A stretch of DNA of 64,000 nt from NCBI RefSeq assembly GCF_009789675.1, contig NZ_CP046913.1, positions 62,001 through 126,000 of the forward strand. Reading direction: 5' to 3'. The translations under genes and the position numbers were made by a program. Shown here piece after piece: positions 45,808 to 55,154 of this stretch. The stretch is from Paraburkholderia acidisoli. GTDB lineage: Bacteria; Pseudomonadota; Gammaproteobacteria; Burkholderiales; Burkholderiaceae. The notes under the pieces were generated by a model, which was given only the letters and a program-made list of their open reading frames with translations, searched no databases and was not told the origin of the DNA. How positions within the stretch are numbered: the first letter of the stretch is position 1; each line of letters opens with the position of its first letter.

Positions 45808-45822
45808 ACGGTCCTGGACCGT
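45808..45822. promoter_or_regulatory. Palindrome upstream of the histidine kinase gene
   Basis: acggtcc-t-ggaccgt, a perfect inverted repeat with a single central base, 20 bases upstream of the start codon and just before the ribosome binding site. It could be an operator or an mRNA hairpin next to the start site. Confidence 0.4.
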
Positions 45823-46235
45823 GATTTTTTGCTCGCGCGGACGTCCGGCGCGGCAGCAAAAATGGCACGGCGCAGCGTAACGAAATTTACATCCCGTAAC
45901 AACCTGGCTCCGGCCCTGAGATCGTTACCATGTATTGTTTGATGCGCTGCGATAATATCTTAAAAAAAGAAAAAGTTCAGCGCTGACAAGGCTTAGCGCG
46001 CAATCTTCAGGTGCAGCATGAAGTCGCGGCCCGATTGTCATGTAGGAAAAACACCGACACGGAACTTACTGAGCTTCTGTGACACCTGTAACCACGCTCT
46101 GGAATGATGCAATGCGCAATCCGCAGACGAAAGCGGACAAAATTCGCACGAATCGTCGGACGAAAAGCTCACGCCTCAAACCGGGCAATCGCGCGGTGAA
46201 ATTGGCCTGAAACCGCGCCAAATCGCCGGACGAAA
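45823..46235. other. Intergenic region upstream of the two-component pair
   Basis: About 410 bases with lower GC content. GTAAC motifs recur at about 45876, 45895 and (inverted) 45924, and an A-rich stretch occurs at 45955-45976. No gene supported. Confidence 0.35.
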
Positions 46236-46262
46236 AAAAACCGGAGCGCGAAGCTCCGGTTT
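46236..46262 (-). terminator. Terminator of fpr
   Basis: aaaccggagc (46238-46247) pairs with gctccggttt (46253-46262); T runs lie on both sides, so it may work in both directions. It is 37 bases past the fpr stop. Confidence 0.88.
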
Positions 46263-46298
46263 TTTCGTTGCGCGAGGCGCGAGGCGGATCGACGAAAC

Positions 46299-47069
46299 TC
46301 AGCCGACGAACGCCTTTTCGACCACGTAATGGCCCGGCTTGTTGTTGCTGCCTTCTTCCAGACCGGCCTTTTCGAGCAGTTCGACCGTGTCGCGCAGCAT
46401 GTGCGTGCTGCCGCAGAGCATGATGCGGTCGCGCTCGGGCGTGAACGCGGGCAGACCGAGGTCTTCGAACAGCTTGCCCGTGTCGATCAGTTCGGTGATA
46501 CGGCCGCGGTTCTCGAAGGTTTCGCGCGTGACGGTCGGGAAGTAGACCAGCTTTTCGCGCACGATCTCGCCGAGGTATTCGTGCTCGCGCAGTTCCTCGG
46601 TGATGAACTCCTTGTACGCGAGTTCGTCGACGAAACGGCAGGTATGCGTGAGGACGATCTTCTCGTAGCGGTCGTAAATGTCCGGGTCCTTGATGATCGA
46701 CATGAACGGCGCGAGGCCCGTGCCGGTCGAGAGCAGCCACAGCACCTTGCCGGGCAGCAGGTTGTCGGCCACGAGCGTGCCCACGGGCTTCTTGCCGATC
46801 AGCACCTTGTCGCCGACCTTCAGATGCTGCAGACGCGAGGTGAGCGGGCCGTCCTGCACCTTGATGCTCAGGAACTCGAGGTGTTCCTCGTAGTTGGCGC
46901 TCGCGAGCGAGTAGGCGCGCATCAGCGGCTTGCCGTCGACCTCGAGGCCGACCATCGTGAACTGGCCGTTGTCGAAACGCAGGGCCGGATCGCGCGTGCA
47001 GGTGAAGCTGAAAAGCGTGTCGGTCCAGTGATGGACGCTCAAGACGGTTTCTTCGGTGTTTTTGCTCAT
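46299..47069 (-). CDS. fpr: Ferredoxin-NADP reductase
   Basis: 256-residue flavoprotein moving electrons between NADPH and ferredoxin/flavodoxin, usually for redox balance and FeS repair. FAD motif RAYSLASAN (about 51-59), NADP-binding STGTGLAPFMSII (about 113-125) and LCGSTHMLRD, and the family C-terminus HYVVEKAFVG are present. Start at 47069 (MSKNTEETVLSVHHWTD) is preferred over a longer frame. Single gene ended by a strong terminator. Confidence 0.95.
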   Translation of the reverse strand: MSKNTEETVLSVHHWTDTLFSFTCTRDPALRFDNGQFTMVGLEVDGKPLMRAYSLASANYEEHLEFLSIKVQDGPLTSRLQHLKVGDKVLIGKKPVGTLVADNLLPGKVLWLLSTGTGLAPFMSIIKDPDIYDRYEKIVLTHTCRFVDELAYKEFITEELREHEYLGEIVREKLVYFPTVTRETFENRGRITELIDTGKLFEDLGLPAFTPERDRIMLCGSTHMLRDTVELLEKAGLEEGSNNKPGHYVVEKAFVG

Positions 47070-47661
47070 GGTTCCTGAAGGTGCGAAACAGGGACCGCCA
47101 GACTGCGGCGATCCTGCCGGCCTGCTGTCCCGTACAGCGTAGCTTGACGATTTTTGCGCGCGCCTCGCTCCGAACGAAGCGCAATCCGCCATTTTACCGT
47201 GCTCGGGCCGGGTGGGCGCCGATGCGCCTCAAGGGAAGCGTGGCCGCGTGATGCGCGGCGGCGGGCTGGCTTGCGCACAGCGGAGGTGCGGATAAAGCTG
47301 GCGTCGGCTTGGGCGGCCTGCGTGGCGTTGCGGCGGCACACGGGCGAGAACGGATTCTCGAGCCGCAGCGGTGTGACCGGAAGTCCTGACGGACAACGGA
47401 CGCGCGCGTACGAAATTTCGGCTAGATGATACCGGAAGGTCTGACAGCTCGCAGCATTGACCCTGTTGAGCGGGTTGATTTTGCGCGGTTTTTTGCCGTC
47501 GATGGCATCGGGATCGGTGCGAAAGCGTGCAGATCCCCAATCCTGCGGCGGGGTGCCGCGCGGATTCGCGCCGAGCCTGGTTAGTGTGTGCCGATGCCGA
47601 TGCCGATGCCGATGCCGATGCCGATGCCGATGCCGCTAGCGTTCGAGCGTCCGCGCCACGC
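47070..47661. other. Intergenic region between fpr and the LysE gene
   Basis: About 590 bases containing the fpr promoter by position and, near the LysE end, a hexanucleotide microsatellite (47590-47637). Open frames here look like chance frames. Confidence 0.4.
47590..47637. repeat. Hexanucleotide microsatellite (gccgat)7
   Basis: Seven perfect copies of gccgat followed by gccgct. It lies 25 bases beyond the stop codon of the LysE gene. Copy-number change would not shift a frame. Confidence 0.9.
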
Positions 47662-48306
47662 TCACCGGTCGGCGGCCAGCTTCACGCCGAGGCCGATCAG
47701 CGCGGCGCCGCAGAAGGCGTCGATGGGGCGGCGGATGCGCTTGTAGCCGCGTTGCGTGCGGTCGTCGGCAAATAAAAAGGCGAGGCTGCAATGCCAGCCG
47801 AACGACATCGCCGCGACCGTCGCCAGCGCCACGCCGTAGAACCACAGCGGCGGATGCGCGGGAAATACGGCCGCGAACACGCTGGTCCAGAACACGCAGG
47901 ACTTCGGATTCGTGAGGCAGGTGATGAGCCCCGCGCGCCACGTGCGGAACCACGCGCGGCGATCGGCGGGCGGCGGCGGTGCGACCACGGCCTGCGCGGC
48001 GGCGGCGATCTCGCGGCGCACGCCCGAGCGCAGCAGCTTGAAGCCGAACCACACGAGATAGAGCGCGCCCGCCACGCGCACGCCGTTGTAGAGCCAGCCG
48101 ATGTGCTGAAGCACGGCCGCGAAGCCCAGCATCGCGAGCGCGGCCCAGAGCGTCGATCCCACGCCCACGCCCGCCGCCGAGGCCACGCCCAGGCCGCGCC
48201 TTCCGGCGAGCGAAAGCTGCGTCACCATGAAAAAGTTGGGGCCGGGGCTGATGAGCGCGAACAGATAAACGACGGCGATCTGCAGCAGCGTGGCGAGATA
48301 GTGCAT
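47662..48306 (-). CDS. LysE family translocator (RhtB type)
   Basis: 214-residue inner membrane exporter with about six helices. The family signature is ALISPGPNFFMVTQLSLAGRRG (helix 1, about 17-38), then YLVWFGFKLLRSG and CLTNPKSCVFWTSVFAAVFP. Substrates are amino acids or analogues. ATG at 48306. Single gene. Confidence 0.9.
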   Translation of the reverse strand: MHYLATLLQIAVVYLFALISPGPNFFMVTQLSLAGRRGLGVASAAGVGVGSTLWAALAMLGFAAVLQHIGWLYNGVRVAGALYLVWFGFKLLRSGVRREIAAAAQAVVAPPPPADRRAWFRTWRAGLITCLTNPKSCVFWTSVFAAVFPAHPPLWFYGVALATVAAMSFGWHCSLAFLFADDRTQRGYKRIRRPIDAFCGAALIGLGVKLAADR

Positions 48307-48602
48307 CGGGAAACACCTGACGGAGGGCGCGCCAGGATGCGCTCAGGTGCGGGAAGCACGGCAGGGACGCAGGCACGCGGGTGGGAACGCGACATGGTAT
48401 CGCGTTGCGCCCGGGTGCCCGTGGGGTGTTTTACGCCGGGCCGGGCGAGTGTTGCGCGCACGCCGCGCCGCGTGAATGCGAGCCCGGCCGCGGATCCTGC
48501 GGTGAACCGGCGAACCCCGGCGAACGCAAACGCGAAAGCGCATACGGCGCGGCATCGTCGATACGAGGCCAATGCCGCGCAGACCCGGCGAGCGCTAACG
48601 GC

Positions 48603-49400
48603 CTATTCGAGCTGCAAGCGCGCCATATACGGCAGATGGTCGGAGAGCCACGCGGTTTCCTGCGCGGGCTGGATCAGCTCCACCGGTTTCAGGCCGCGCA
48701 CGAACATCTTGTCGAGCGCGAGCGCGGGCGAAAACGCCGGGAACGTGCGCACCGGTTCGCCGAGCAGCGTGGCGACTTCGCGCAGGCCGTGTTCGGCGAA
48801 CAGCGGCACCGAGTCGTTGCGCCAGTCGTTGAAGTCGCCGGCCAGCACGAGCGGCCCTTGCGGCGCTTCTTTCGCGATCCAGTGCGCGATCCAGTGCATC
48901 TGGCGCAGCCGCGCGCTGCGCGTGAGCGCCAGGTGCGCGCACAGTAGCGTGACCGATTGCCCGGCCACGCTCGCGCGCGCGACCAGCAGCCCGCGCCGTT
49001 CGAAGCGGTGCGCGGAGATGTCCCAGCGTCCGCCCAGATCGAGCGGATGCGGCGAAAGAATCGCGTTGCCGTGGCGCCAGGACGGCTTGAACACATTGGG
49101 CCCGAGCGCGATCTGCAACTCGAGCGCATGGGCGATTTCGGTGGCCTGGCATTGCCAGACGTCTTCCATCGGATCGGCGAGCGGCGAGCCGAAGCTCGAG
49201 GCGAGCACCGGCTGCGGCATACGGCGCGCCATCGCTTCCTGGAGAAACCAGGCGTCGGCGTGCGTGGACTGCACCCAGCGCCGCATGGCCTCCCACGCCT
49301 CGAAGCCGAGCGGCGAGCGGCCCTTGTGCAGGTTCCAGCTCACCGCCACGAAGTCTTTGGCGTGGTCCGATTGGATCAGCGGTTGTTCGGGATTTCGCAT
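48603..49400 (-). CDS. Endonuclease/exonuclease/phosphatase family protein
   Basis: 265 residues with the EEP fold motifs in order: SWNLHKGR (metal-binding Asn), WFLQEAM (Glu), LAGDFNDWRND (Asp and Asn) and SDHLP at the C-terminus (Asp-His pair). Cytosolic, without signal peptide. Substrate (DNA, RNA, phospholipid head or phosphate ester) cannot be decided. About 88 bases downstream of the preceding exported protein gene; may share its transcript. Confidence 0.88.
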   Translation of the reverse strand: MRNPEQPLIQSDHAKDFVAVSWNLHKGRSPLGFEAWEAMRRWVQSTHADAWFLQEAMARRMPQPVLASSFGSPLADPMEDVWQCQATEIAHALELQIALGPNVFKPSWRHGNAILSPHPLDLGGRWDISAHRFERRGLLVARASVAGQSVTLLCAHLALTRSARLRQMHWIAHWIAKEAPQGPLVLAGDFNDWRNDSVPLFAEHGLREVATLLGEPVRTFPAFSPALALDKMFVRGLKPVELIQPAQETAWLSDHLPYMARLQLE

Positions 49401-49488
49401 GCGTTATTCAATGGCGTATCGGTCGGGTTGCGCGCCGCGCTCAGGCCTTGCGGGGCTCGCGCGCGCGGCCGGATGTCGGGAACGGGCG

Positions 49489-50133
49489 TCATGGCGCGGG
49501 CTGCGGCGCGACGCTCGCGCTCACGCGGTAGGCGAGCGACGGGTCTTTGTCGACGATCTGCCAGCTCACCGTTTGCCCCGGCGGCACGACGAGGCCCGGA
49601 TGGCTGGCGCTGATCTGGCGCGGCTGCGGCGGCAGCTTGCAGCCTTGCGCCGTGGTTGGCGCGGGCGCGGCGGCATTTTCCAGCGTTTCCTGCGCGTCGA
49701 TCGAAAAGATCACGCCGCTCGCGTCGGCGCGCAACGGCGAGACCGTGATCGTGCGCGCCAGGTCGATGCTGCCCGCCGGTTGATCCTTGCAGCCCACGTT
49801 GTGCGTGATCACCTTGTGGTGCGTGTCCGTGCGCGCCTGGCCGACCGAGGTCGTGGCGCTGAACGAGTCGATCTGCTGGCCGTTCTGGATCACGTCGAGC
49901 GTCCATTTGACGGGCACGGCGGCCGGCAAGGGCGCCGTATTTTGCGCCGCGCTCGCGGCACCGGGCGCCGAGGCGGGTGGCGCGGAAGGCGCGGGCGATG
50001 CCGCCGCGGGGGCCACCGTGGGTGCCATAGATTGTGCGGCGGGTTGCGCGGCGGTTTGCGCGAAAGCGCTGGTGTCGATCGCGGAAGTCGCTGCGAGCAG
50101 CGCGAGCGCGAGACAAGGTTTCCACAACGTCAT
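49489..50133 (-). CDS. Hypothetical exported protein
   Basis: 214 residues, family not recognised. A clean signal peptide (MTLWKPCLALALLAATSAID..FAQ, cleavage near 26) is followed by an Ala/Pro-rich linker (27-72) and a beta-rich domain (about 75-210) with two Cys (C in HNVGCKDQ and QGCKLPP) that may form a disulfide in the periplasm. The start at 50133 is set by the signal peptide. Confidence 0.75.
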   Translation of the reverse strand: MTLWKPCLALALLAATSAIDTSAFAQTAAQPAAQSMAPTVAPAAASPAPSAPPASAPGAASAAQNTAPLPAAVPVKWTLDVIQNGQQIDSFSATTSVGQARTDTHHKVITHNVGCKDQPAGSIDLARTITVSPLRADASGVIFSIDAQETLENAAAPAPTTAQGCKLPPQPRQISASHPGLVVPPGQTVSWQIVDKDPSLAYRVSASVAPQPAP

Positions 50134-50616
50134 AGTGACGACTCCGTGCGTGGGCGGCGGGTACGTTCTGACCATCGATCCTATACCGGGTTCGCAAACG
50201 CCGGACCACAGGGGTGCATTTCAGGTGGGGACGACCGGCCGCCGCTTCAACCGGAAAATTGCCAGCTCGCCAGGCGATGAAAAACGCACCAATTCCGCCG
50301 ATTGGATATGAACTGTTGCTATCTCCGCAAAGCAATGCCGGTGGTTATCCATGCGTTATCAAAACGTTATCGTCACGGCGCGGCGATAGTGCGCGTATAC
50401 ACCGGCATCCCCGGCTTTGGCGCGCCCGACGCTTTTCACCGCCTGGGTGGAAGGCTTTGCAACGCTTGCCTGGCATGACGTTCACGCCGCGCGCAAATGG
50501 CCGCGCTGTGTTTCCCGGCGCGCGTTGCTCGCCAACACGGGCCGTGACGGCCTCGCGGCGCGGCGTACAATTTTTCCAGACGGATGGCATGCACTCAACG
50601 TGCAGGAAGCGGGAAC
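50134..50616. other. Divergent intergenic region
   Basis: About 480 bases between the exported protein (-) and the flavoprotein (+). Less GC-rich near 50270-50390. No gene or clear promoter recognised. Confidence 0.35.
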
Positions 50617-51765
50617 ATGGATCAGATCGAATGCGTGGTGATCGGCGCGGGCGTGGTCGGGCTCGCCGTGGCGCGGGCGCTGGCGGCGCGCGGACGCGAG
50701 GTGATCGTGCTCGAAGCCGCCGAAGCCATCGGCACGAGCACCAGCTCGCGCAACAGCGAAGTCATCCACGCGGGGCTCTACTATCCGCGCGGCTCGCTCA
50801 AGGCGGCGCTGTGCGTGCGCGGGCGTGAAATGCTCTACGAATACTGCGCGGAGCGGCACGTGCCGCACGCGCGCTGCGGCAAGCTGCTGGTCGCGACGGC
50901 CGCGAACCAGATTCCGCAGCTCGAGGCGATCCGCACGCGCGGCAAGGAAAACGGCGTGTTCGACCTCACGCGCATCAGCGGCAGCGAGGCGCTCGCGCTC
51001 GAACCGGCGCTCGAATGCGTGGCGGCCGTGTATTCGCCGCAAACGGGGATCGTCGACAGTCATCAGCTCATGCTCGCGCTGCAGGGCGACGCGGAACGCG
51101 ACGGCGCCGTGTTCGCGTTCAAGTCGCGAGTGATGTCGATCGATGCGCTCGGCAACGGGCGCAACGGTTTCGTCGTGCGCGTGAGCGGCGATGGCCATAG
51201 CGCGAGCGACCACGCGAACCCCGAAGCCCTCACCGAAATCCGCGCGACCTGCGTCGTCAACAGCGCGGGACTGTACGCGACGAAACTCGCCAAACGCATT
51301 CGCGGGCTCGACGCGCGCCACGTGCCGCCGCTTTATCTCGCGCGCGGCAATTACTTCAGCGTGGCGGGGCGCGTGCCGTTCTCGCGGCTCATCTATCCCA
51401 TGCCGAACGACGCCGGGCTCGGCGTGCATCTCACGCTCGACCTCGCGGGGCAGGCGCGCTTCGGTCCCGACGTGGAATGGATCGACGCGATCGATTACGA
51501 CGTCGATCCGCGCCGCGCCGAGGCGTTCTACGCCGCCATCCGCAGCTACTGGCCCGCGTTGCCCGGCGACGCGCTGCAACCCGCCTATGCGGGCATCCGG
51601 CCGAAGCTCTCCGGCCCCGGCGAAAGTCCCGCCGACTTCCTGATCCAGGGCGCGGCGTCGCACGGCGTGCGCGGGCTCGTGAACCTGTTCGGCATCGAGT
51701 CGCCGGGACTCACGGCGGCGCTCGCGATCGCGCAACGCGTTTGCGAGCTGGCGGGGAACGCGTGA
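50617..51765 (+). CDS. lhgO: FAD-dependent oxidoreductase, L-2-hydroxyglutarate oxidase-like
   Basis: 382 residues of the DAO fold. The dinucleotide site [15 protein letters not shown] (about 8-22) and acidic residue of beta2 ([11 protein letters not shown]) are followed by [17 protein letters not shown], the typical LhgO block, and LYLARGNYF and [16 protein letters not shown] near the C-terminus. E. coli LhgO oxidises L-2-hydroxyglutarate to 2-oxoglutarate and feeds the quinone pool; the match is good but related glycerol-type oxidases exist. AGGAAG precedes the ATG. Confidence 0.85.
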   Translation: MDQIECVVIGAGVVGLAVARALAARGREVIVLEAAEAIGTSTSSRNSEVIHAGLYYPRGSLKAALCVRGREMLYEYCAERHVPHARCGKLLVATAANQIPQLEAIRTRGKENGVFDLTRISGSEALALEPALECVAAVYSPQTGIVDSHQLMLALQGDAERDGAVFAFKSRVMSIDALGNGRNGFVVRVSGDGHSASDHANPEALTEIRATCVVNSAGLYATKLAKRIRGLDARHVPPLYLARGNYFSVAGRVPFSRLIYPMPNDAGLGVHLTLDLAGQARFGPDVEWIDAIDYDVDPRRAEAFYAAIRSYWPALPGDALQPAYAGIRPKLSGPGESPADFLIQGAASHGVRGLVNLFGIESPGLTAALAIAQRVCELAGNA

Positions 51766-51796
51766 CGGGCAGGTAGCCGCGCACTACGCCATCCAC

Positions 51797-51820
51797 ATAT
51801 CGAGATATCGACATATCGAC
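51797..51820. repeat. Three 8-bp iterons (atatcgag/c)
   Basis: Three adjacent 8-mers, atatcgag, atatcgac, atatcgac, followed by an A-rich stretch, between the flavoprotein and the HiPIP gene (189 bases upstream of the latter). Confidence 0.7.
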
Positions 51821-52008
51821 GATAAAAAACCGCGGCGTCGCGCCGCGTGGCCGCGACAATGCGGCTCACTTATCTCCGGCATTGCAGACGCAAACGGGCG
51901 CGCTTCGTTGTTAAGCTTCTCCGCGACGCCGTCGTGAGAGCGGCGCATCACGAAGCTCGACAACAACCCCAGCGAAACACATCGCCCCTCAATACCGGAG
52001 TGAGATTC

Positions 52009-52320
52009 ATGAAATCGTCCCGCCGCAGCTTTCTGATCACGAGCCTTGGCGTTGCGTCGACGCTCGCGCTGTCGCGCCAGGCGTTCGCCGACGCGCCCAA
52101 GGCCGCCGAGACCGATCCCACCGCGCAGGCGCTCGGCTACAAGCTCGACGCGAGCAAGGTCGACAAGTCGAAGTTCGCGAAATACGCCGCCGGTCAGGAC
52201 TGCAGCAACTGCACGTTCTACCAGGGCAAGGCCACCGACGCCTTCGCGCCGTGCCCGATGTTCGGCGGCAAACAGGTCGCGGGCAAGGGCTGGTGCAGCG
52301 CGTACAACAAGAAGGCCTGA
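52009..52320 (+). CDS. High-potential iron-sulfur protein (HiPIP)
   Basis: 103-residue periplasmic 4Fe-4S electron carrier. The N-terminus MKSSRRSFLITSLGVASTLA carries a Tat signal (RRSFLI) with cleavage after AFA near 28. Four Cys bind the cluster: CSNC (two), APCPMF and GWCSAY, in the HiPIP spacing. In its family it donates electrons to terminal oxidases or photosynthetic centres; the partner is not visible. GGAG lies 7 bases before the ATG. Confidence 0.95.
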   Translation: MKSSRRSFLITSLGVASTLALSRQAFADAPKAAETDPTAQALGYKLDASKVDKSKFAKYAAGQDCSNCTFYQGKATDAFAPCPMFGGKQVAGKGWCSAYNKKA

Positions 52321-52459
52321 GCGCGGGTTCGAGCGCTGCGCGGCGGCGCGGGGCGCCTGCAAAAAGGTGCCTGCCGCCGCGCTGAAACCCCTCTGAAACC
52401 ACGTGCGCGCCCGGCGCACGCTTTGCTTCAAGTCTCGCAACGAGACTGACGCGCGCCGC

Positions 52460-53983
52460 TCACATGCGCGCCTGCAACAGCGGCGGCCGCCGCGCGAACC
52501 ACGGCCGTGCCGCTTCGAGTTGCGCGGCGAGGCGCAGCAGCAGCGCGTCGTTGCCCTCGCGCGCGGCGAACTGCACGCCCACGGGCAGGCCGCGCGCATT
52601 CCACCAGAGCGGCACCGACATCGCGGGCTGGCCGGTGAGATTGAACAGTTCCGTGCAGCCCGCCCACGCGAACGCCTTGTTCGAGGCTTCGGTCAGCAGC
52701 TTGCGCATGAGCGCCTCCACGGGCACGGCGGTGACCGCGCGCATCTGCAAACGCTCGCTTTGCGTGGGGCGCAATTCGCCGATCTTCACGGGCGGCGCGG
52801 CGAGCGTCGGGCACAGCAGCACGTCGTAACGCGTCATCAGATCGGCGAGCTGCGCCGTGATCTTCTGCTGCACCTCCAGCGCCGCAGGGAGTTCGCGTTC
52901 GCCGAGCTTGCGGCCGATATGCGCCATGGCCCACGTGGCGATCTCGAAGTCCTCGCGGCGCGGCTTGATGCCGGTGATCGTGTCGGCGTTGAGCACGTAT
53001 TGCTCGGCGACCACCGACCACAGCATCAGAAACGCTTCGCGCGCCGCGGCGAAATCCAGCTTCAGCGACACCGGCTCCACGCGATGACCGAGCGATTCGA
53101 GCAGCGTGGCCGCGTCGGTGAGCGCGTCGCGCACGTCGGGCGCGAGCGTTTCGGCGAACATCGGCTCGGCGATCAGCGCGACGGCCAGCGGCTTCGCGCC
53201 GTCGAGCGGCTCGCGCGCGGCCGCGAGAAAGCTGCCCGGCGCGCCGGGCGCAACGCTGCCTTCGCCGCTGAACAGATCGAGCATGAGCGCGCTGTCGCGC
53301 ACGCTGCGCGACACGGCGAGGTCGACACCCAGCGCGCCGGGCGCGGGCGGCACGTTCGACGGCACCTGAAACGCGCGCGACGGTTTGAGCCCGAACAGCC
53401 CGCAGCACGACGCGGGAATGCGGATCGAGCCGCCGCCGTCCGACGCATGCGCGAGCGGCACGATGCCCGCCGCGACCGCCGCCGCCGCGCCGCCGGACGA
53501 ACCGCCCGGCGTGTGATCGAGATTCCACGGATTGCGGCACGGGCCGAACAGTTCGGGCTCCGTATAAGGCATCTGCCCGAGTTCGGGCGCGCTCGTCTTG
53601 CCGAAGATGTTGAGACCCGCGGCGCGGATGCGCGTGACCACGGGCGCGTCGGCGGCGGGAATGTAATGACGATAGTGACGGCTGCCGAGCGTCATGCGCA
53701 GGCCGGCCACGGCCGCGCCCAGATCCTTCACGAGAAACGGCACGCCCGCGAGCGGACCGTCGGCGAGCGCGTCCACGCCGTTGGCGTTTGCCGCGATCTC
53801 GCGTGCGCGCTCGCGCGCGGCCTCGTAGTCCTTCAGGACGAGGGCGTTGATCGCGGGATTCGCGGCTTCGGCGCGCGCGATGGCGCTATCGAGCAGTTCG
53901 CGCGCGCTGACTTCGCGGCGGCGCAGGAGATCGGCGAGGCCGATGGCGTCGTATTCCAGATAATCGGACAGCAAGGCGCGCAC
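52460..53983 (-). CDS. Amidase signature family protein
   Basis: 507-residue Ser-cisSer-Lys hydrolase. The catalytic Lys is in PFLVKDLG (about 83), the cis-Ser in [13 protein letters not shown] and the nucleophile Ser in [15 protein letters not shown]. Glu and Asp residues typical of aspartyl/glutamyl-tRNA GatA partners are not accompanied by gatB/C, so it is more likely a free amide hydrolase. Two starts fit: GTG 53983 and TTG 53974; the GAGGAG site is better spaced for the TTG. Confidence 0.9.
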   Translation of the reverse strand: MRALLSDYLEYDAIGLADLLRRREVSARELLDSAIARAEAANPAINALVLKDYEAARERAREIAANANGVDALADGPLAGVPFLVKDLGAAVAGLRMTLGSRHYRHYIPAADAPVVTRIRAAGLNIFGKTSAPELGQMPYTEPELFGPCRNPWNLDHTPGGSSGGAAAAVAAGIVPLAHASDGGGSIRIPASCCGLFGLKPSRAFQVPSNVPPAPGALGVDLAVSRSVRDSALMLDLFSGEGSVAPGAPGSFLAAAREPLDGAKPLAVALIAEPMFAETLAPDVRDALTDAATLLESLGHRVEPVSLKLDFAAAREAFLMLWSVVAEQYVLNADTITGIKPRREDFEIATWAMAHIGRKLGERELPAALEVQQKITAQLADLMTRYDVLLCPTLAAPPVKIGELRPTQSERLQMRAVTAVPVEALMRKLLTEASNKAFAWAGCTELFNLTGQPAMSVPLWWNARGLPVGVQFAAREGNDALLLRLAAQLEAARPWFARRPPLLQARM

Positions 53984-54180
53984 TCCTCGTCGTTGGGCGG
54001 CAAGCGTTGAATGCGGACGATGATACCGGTGCCGCGCATTCGGGCGCGTGCGCGAGTGCGCGCAAACCGGCGCCGCAAGCGCGCGGGATCAAGCCGCTCG
54101 ACGTGAAAACGGCGCGCCGGATCGAGGCGCGCCGCAGTCAGTTTCCGCAGTCAGTTTCTATCGATACCCCCGCGTGCGGG

Positions 54181-54879
54181 TCAGAGCTTTTCGGCGAGGA
54201 AGCTCAGCGTGCGGCCGTGCGCGAGCGCCGAGGCGTTCTGGTTGTACGACGCGCGCACCGAGCAGTTGAAACCGTGCTCGGCGTTCGGATACAGATGGAA
54301 CGCCGCGTTCGGGCGGCCCGCAAAACTCGCCTGCACCTGGCCGACGGCGTCGAGCGGAATGCCGTGATCGTTCTCGGCGTAGTGGAACAGCATCGGCACG
54401 GTCACCTTGCCGGCGAGATCGAGCAGGTTCTGGATGCCGCCGCCGTAGTACGACACCGCGGCATCGACGAGACCGTGCGCCGCCGCGAGATACGCGAGAC
54501 GCCCGCCGAAGCAATAGCCGATGGCTGCGACCTTGCCCGTGCATTCGGGCAGCGCGCGCAGCGCCGCGACCGTCGCGCCGATATCCTGCACCGCGAGATT
54601 CACGTCGGTTTTTTGCAGCAGTTCGATGCCACGCTCGCGGTCGGCGCCCACGTATTCCAGCTCGACGCGCGGCGCGGTGCGCCAGAACACGTCGGGCGCG
54701 ATCGCCACGTAGCCGTCGAGCGCATATTGCTCGACCACTTCGCGGATATGGCCGTTCACGCCGAAGATCTCCTGCAGGATCACGATGCCGGGACCTTTGC
54801 CGCCCCTGGGCGTGGCGACGTACGCGCCGAAGCTGTCGTCGCCGACGGGAATGTCGATCCATCGAGTCGAAACGCTCAT
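54181..54879 (-). CDS. Dienelactone hydrolase family protein
   Basis: 232-residue alpha/beta hydrolase. Nucleophile Cys in GYCFGG (about 123), Asp and His (NAEHGFNC) complete the triad, and Glu in ILQEIFG is the usual charge-relay residue. Such enzymes open dienelactones in chlorocatechol degradation, but many members are general carboxymethylenebutenolidases of unknown use; no aromatic-degradation genes are nearby. The ATG at 54879 follows an AGAAAGA site. Confidence 0.9.
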   Translation of the reverse strand: MSVSTRWIDIPVGDDSFGAYVATPRGGKGPGIVILQEIFGVNGHIREVVEQYALDGYVAIAPDVFWRTAPRVELEYVGADRERGIELLQKTDVNLAVQDIGATVAALRALPECTGKVAAIGYCFGGRLAYLAAAHGLVDAAVSYYGGGIQNLLDLAGKVTVPMLFHYAENDHGIPLDAVGQVQASFAGRPNAAFHLYPNAEHGFNCSVRASYNQNASALAHGRTLSFLAEKL

Positions 54880-54945
54880 GTCTTTCTCCGTCTTCTCTTC
54901 AATAGTAATAGTGAGTCGCGCGGCCGGACGCCGGGCACGAGGAGC

Positions 54946-54982
54946 GGCGCGCGGCGCCCGGCGCCCGGCGCGCGGCGCCCGG
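54946..54982. repeat. GC-only 21-bp-period direct repeat
   Basis: ggcgcgcggcgcccgg occurs at 54946-54961 and 54967-54982. It sits in the leader between the dienelactone hydrolase and nitronate monooxygenase genes. Confidence 0.75.
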
Positions 54983-55154
54983 TGGAAATTCGGGCAGCCA
55001 GTTTGCCATAGGCGCTCGTGGCGTCGCGGCTTCGCGCCTGTTCTCGCAAGCGGATCGTAATGATCTCGATTATTCATTGTTCGCGCGCGGGCGCTTTGGC
55101 TAGAGTCGGTGGCACGTCGTGCCGACTGTCCCTCCGTCCATCCAGGAACGCGCC

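Noticed and set aside
47457..47639. Short plus-strand frame running through the hexanucleotide repeat
   Set aside because: No ribosome binding site, a repetitive dipeptide end and no family; the repeat is better treated as non-coding.
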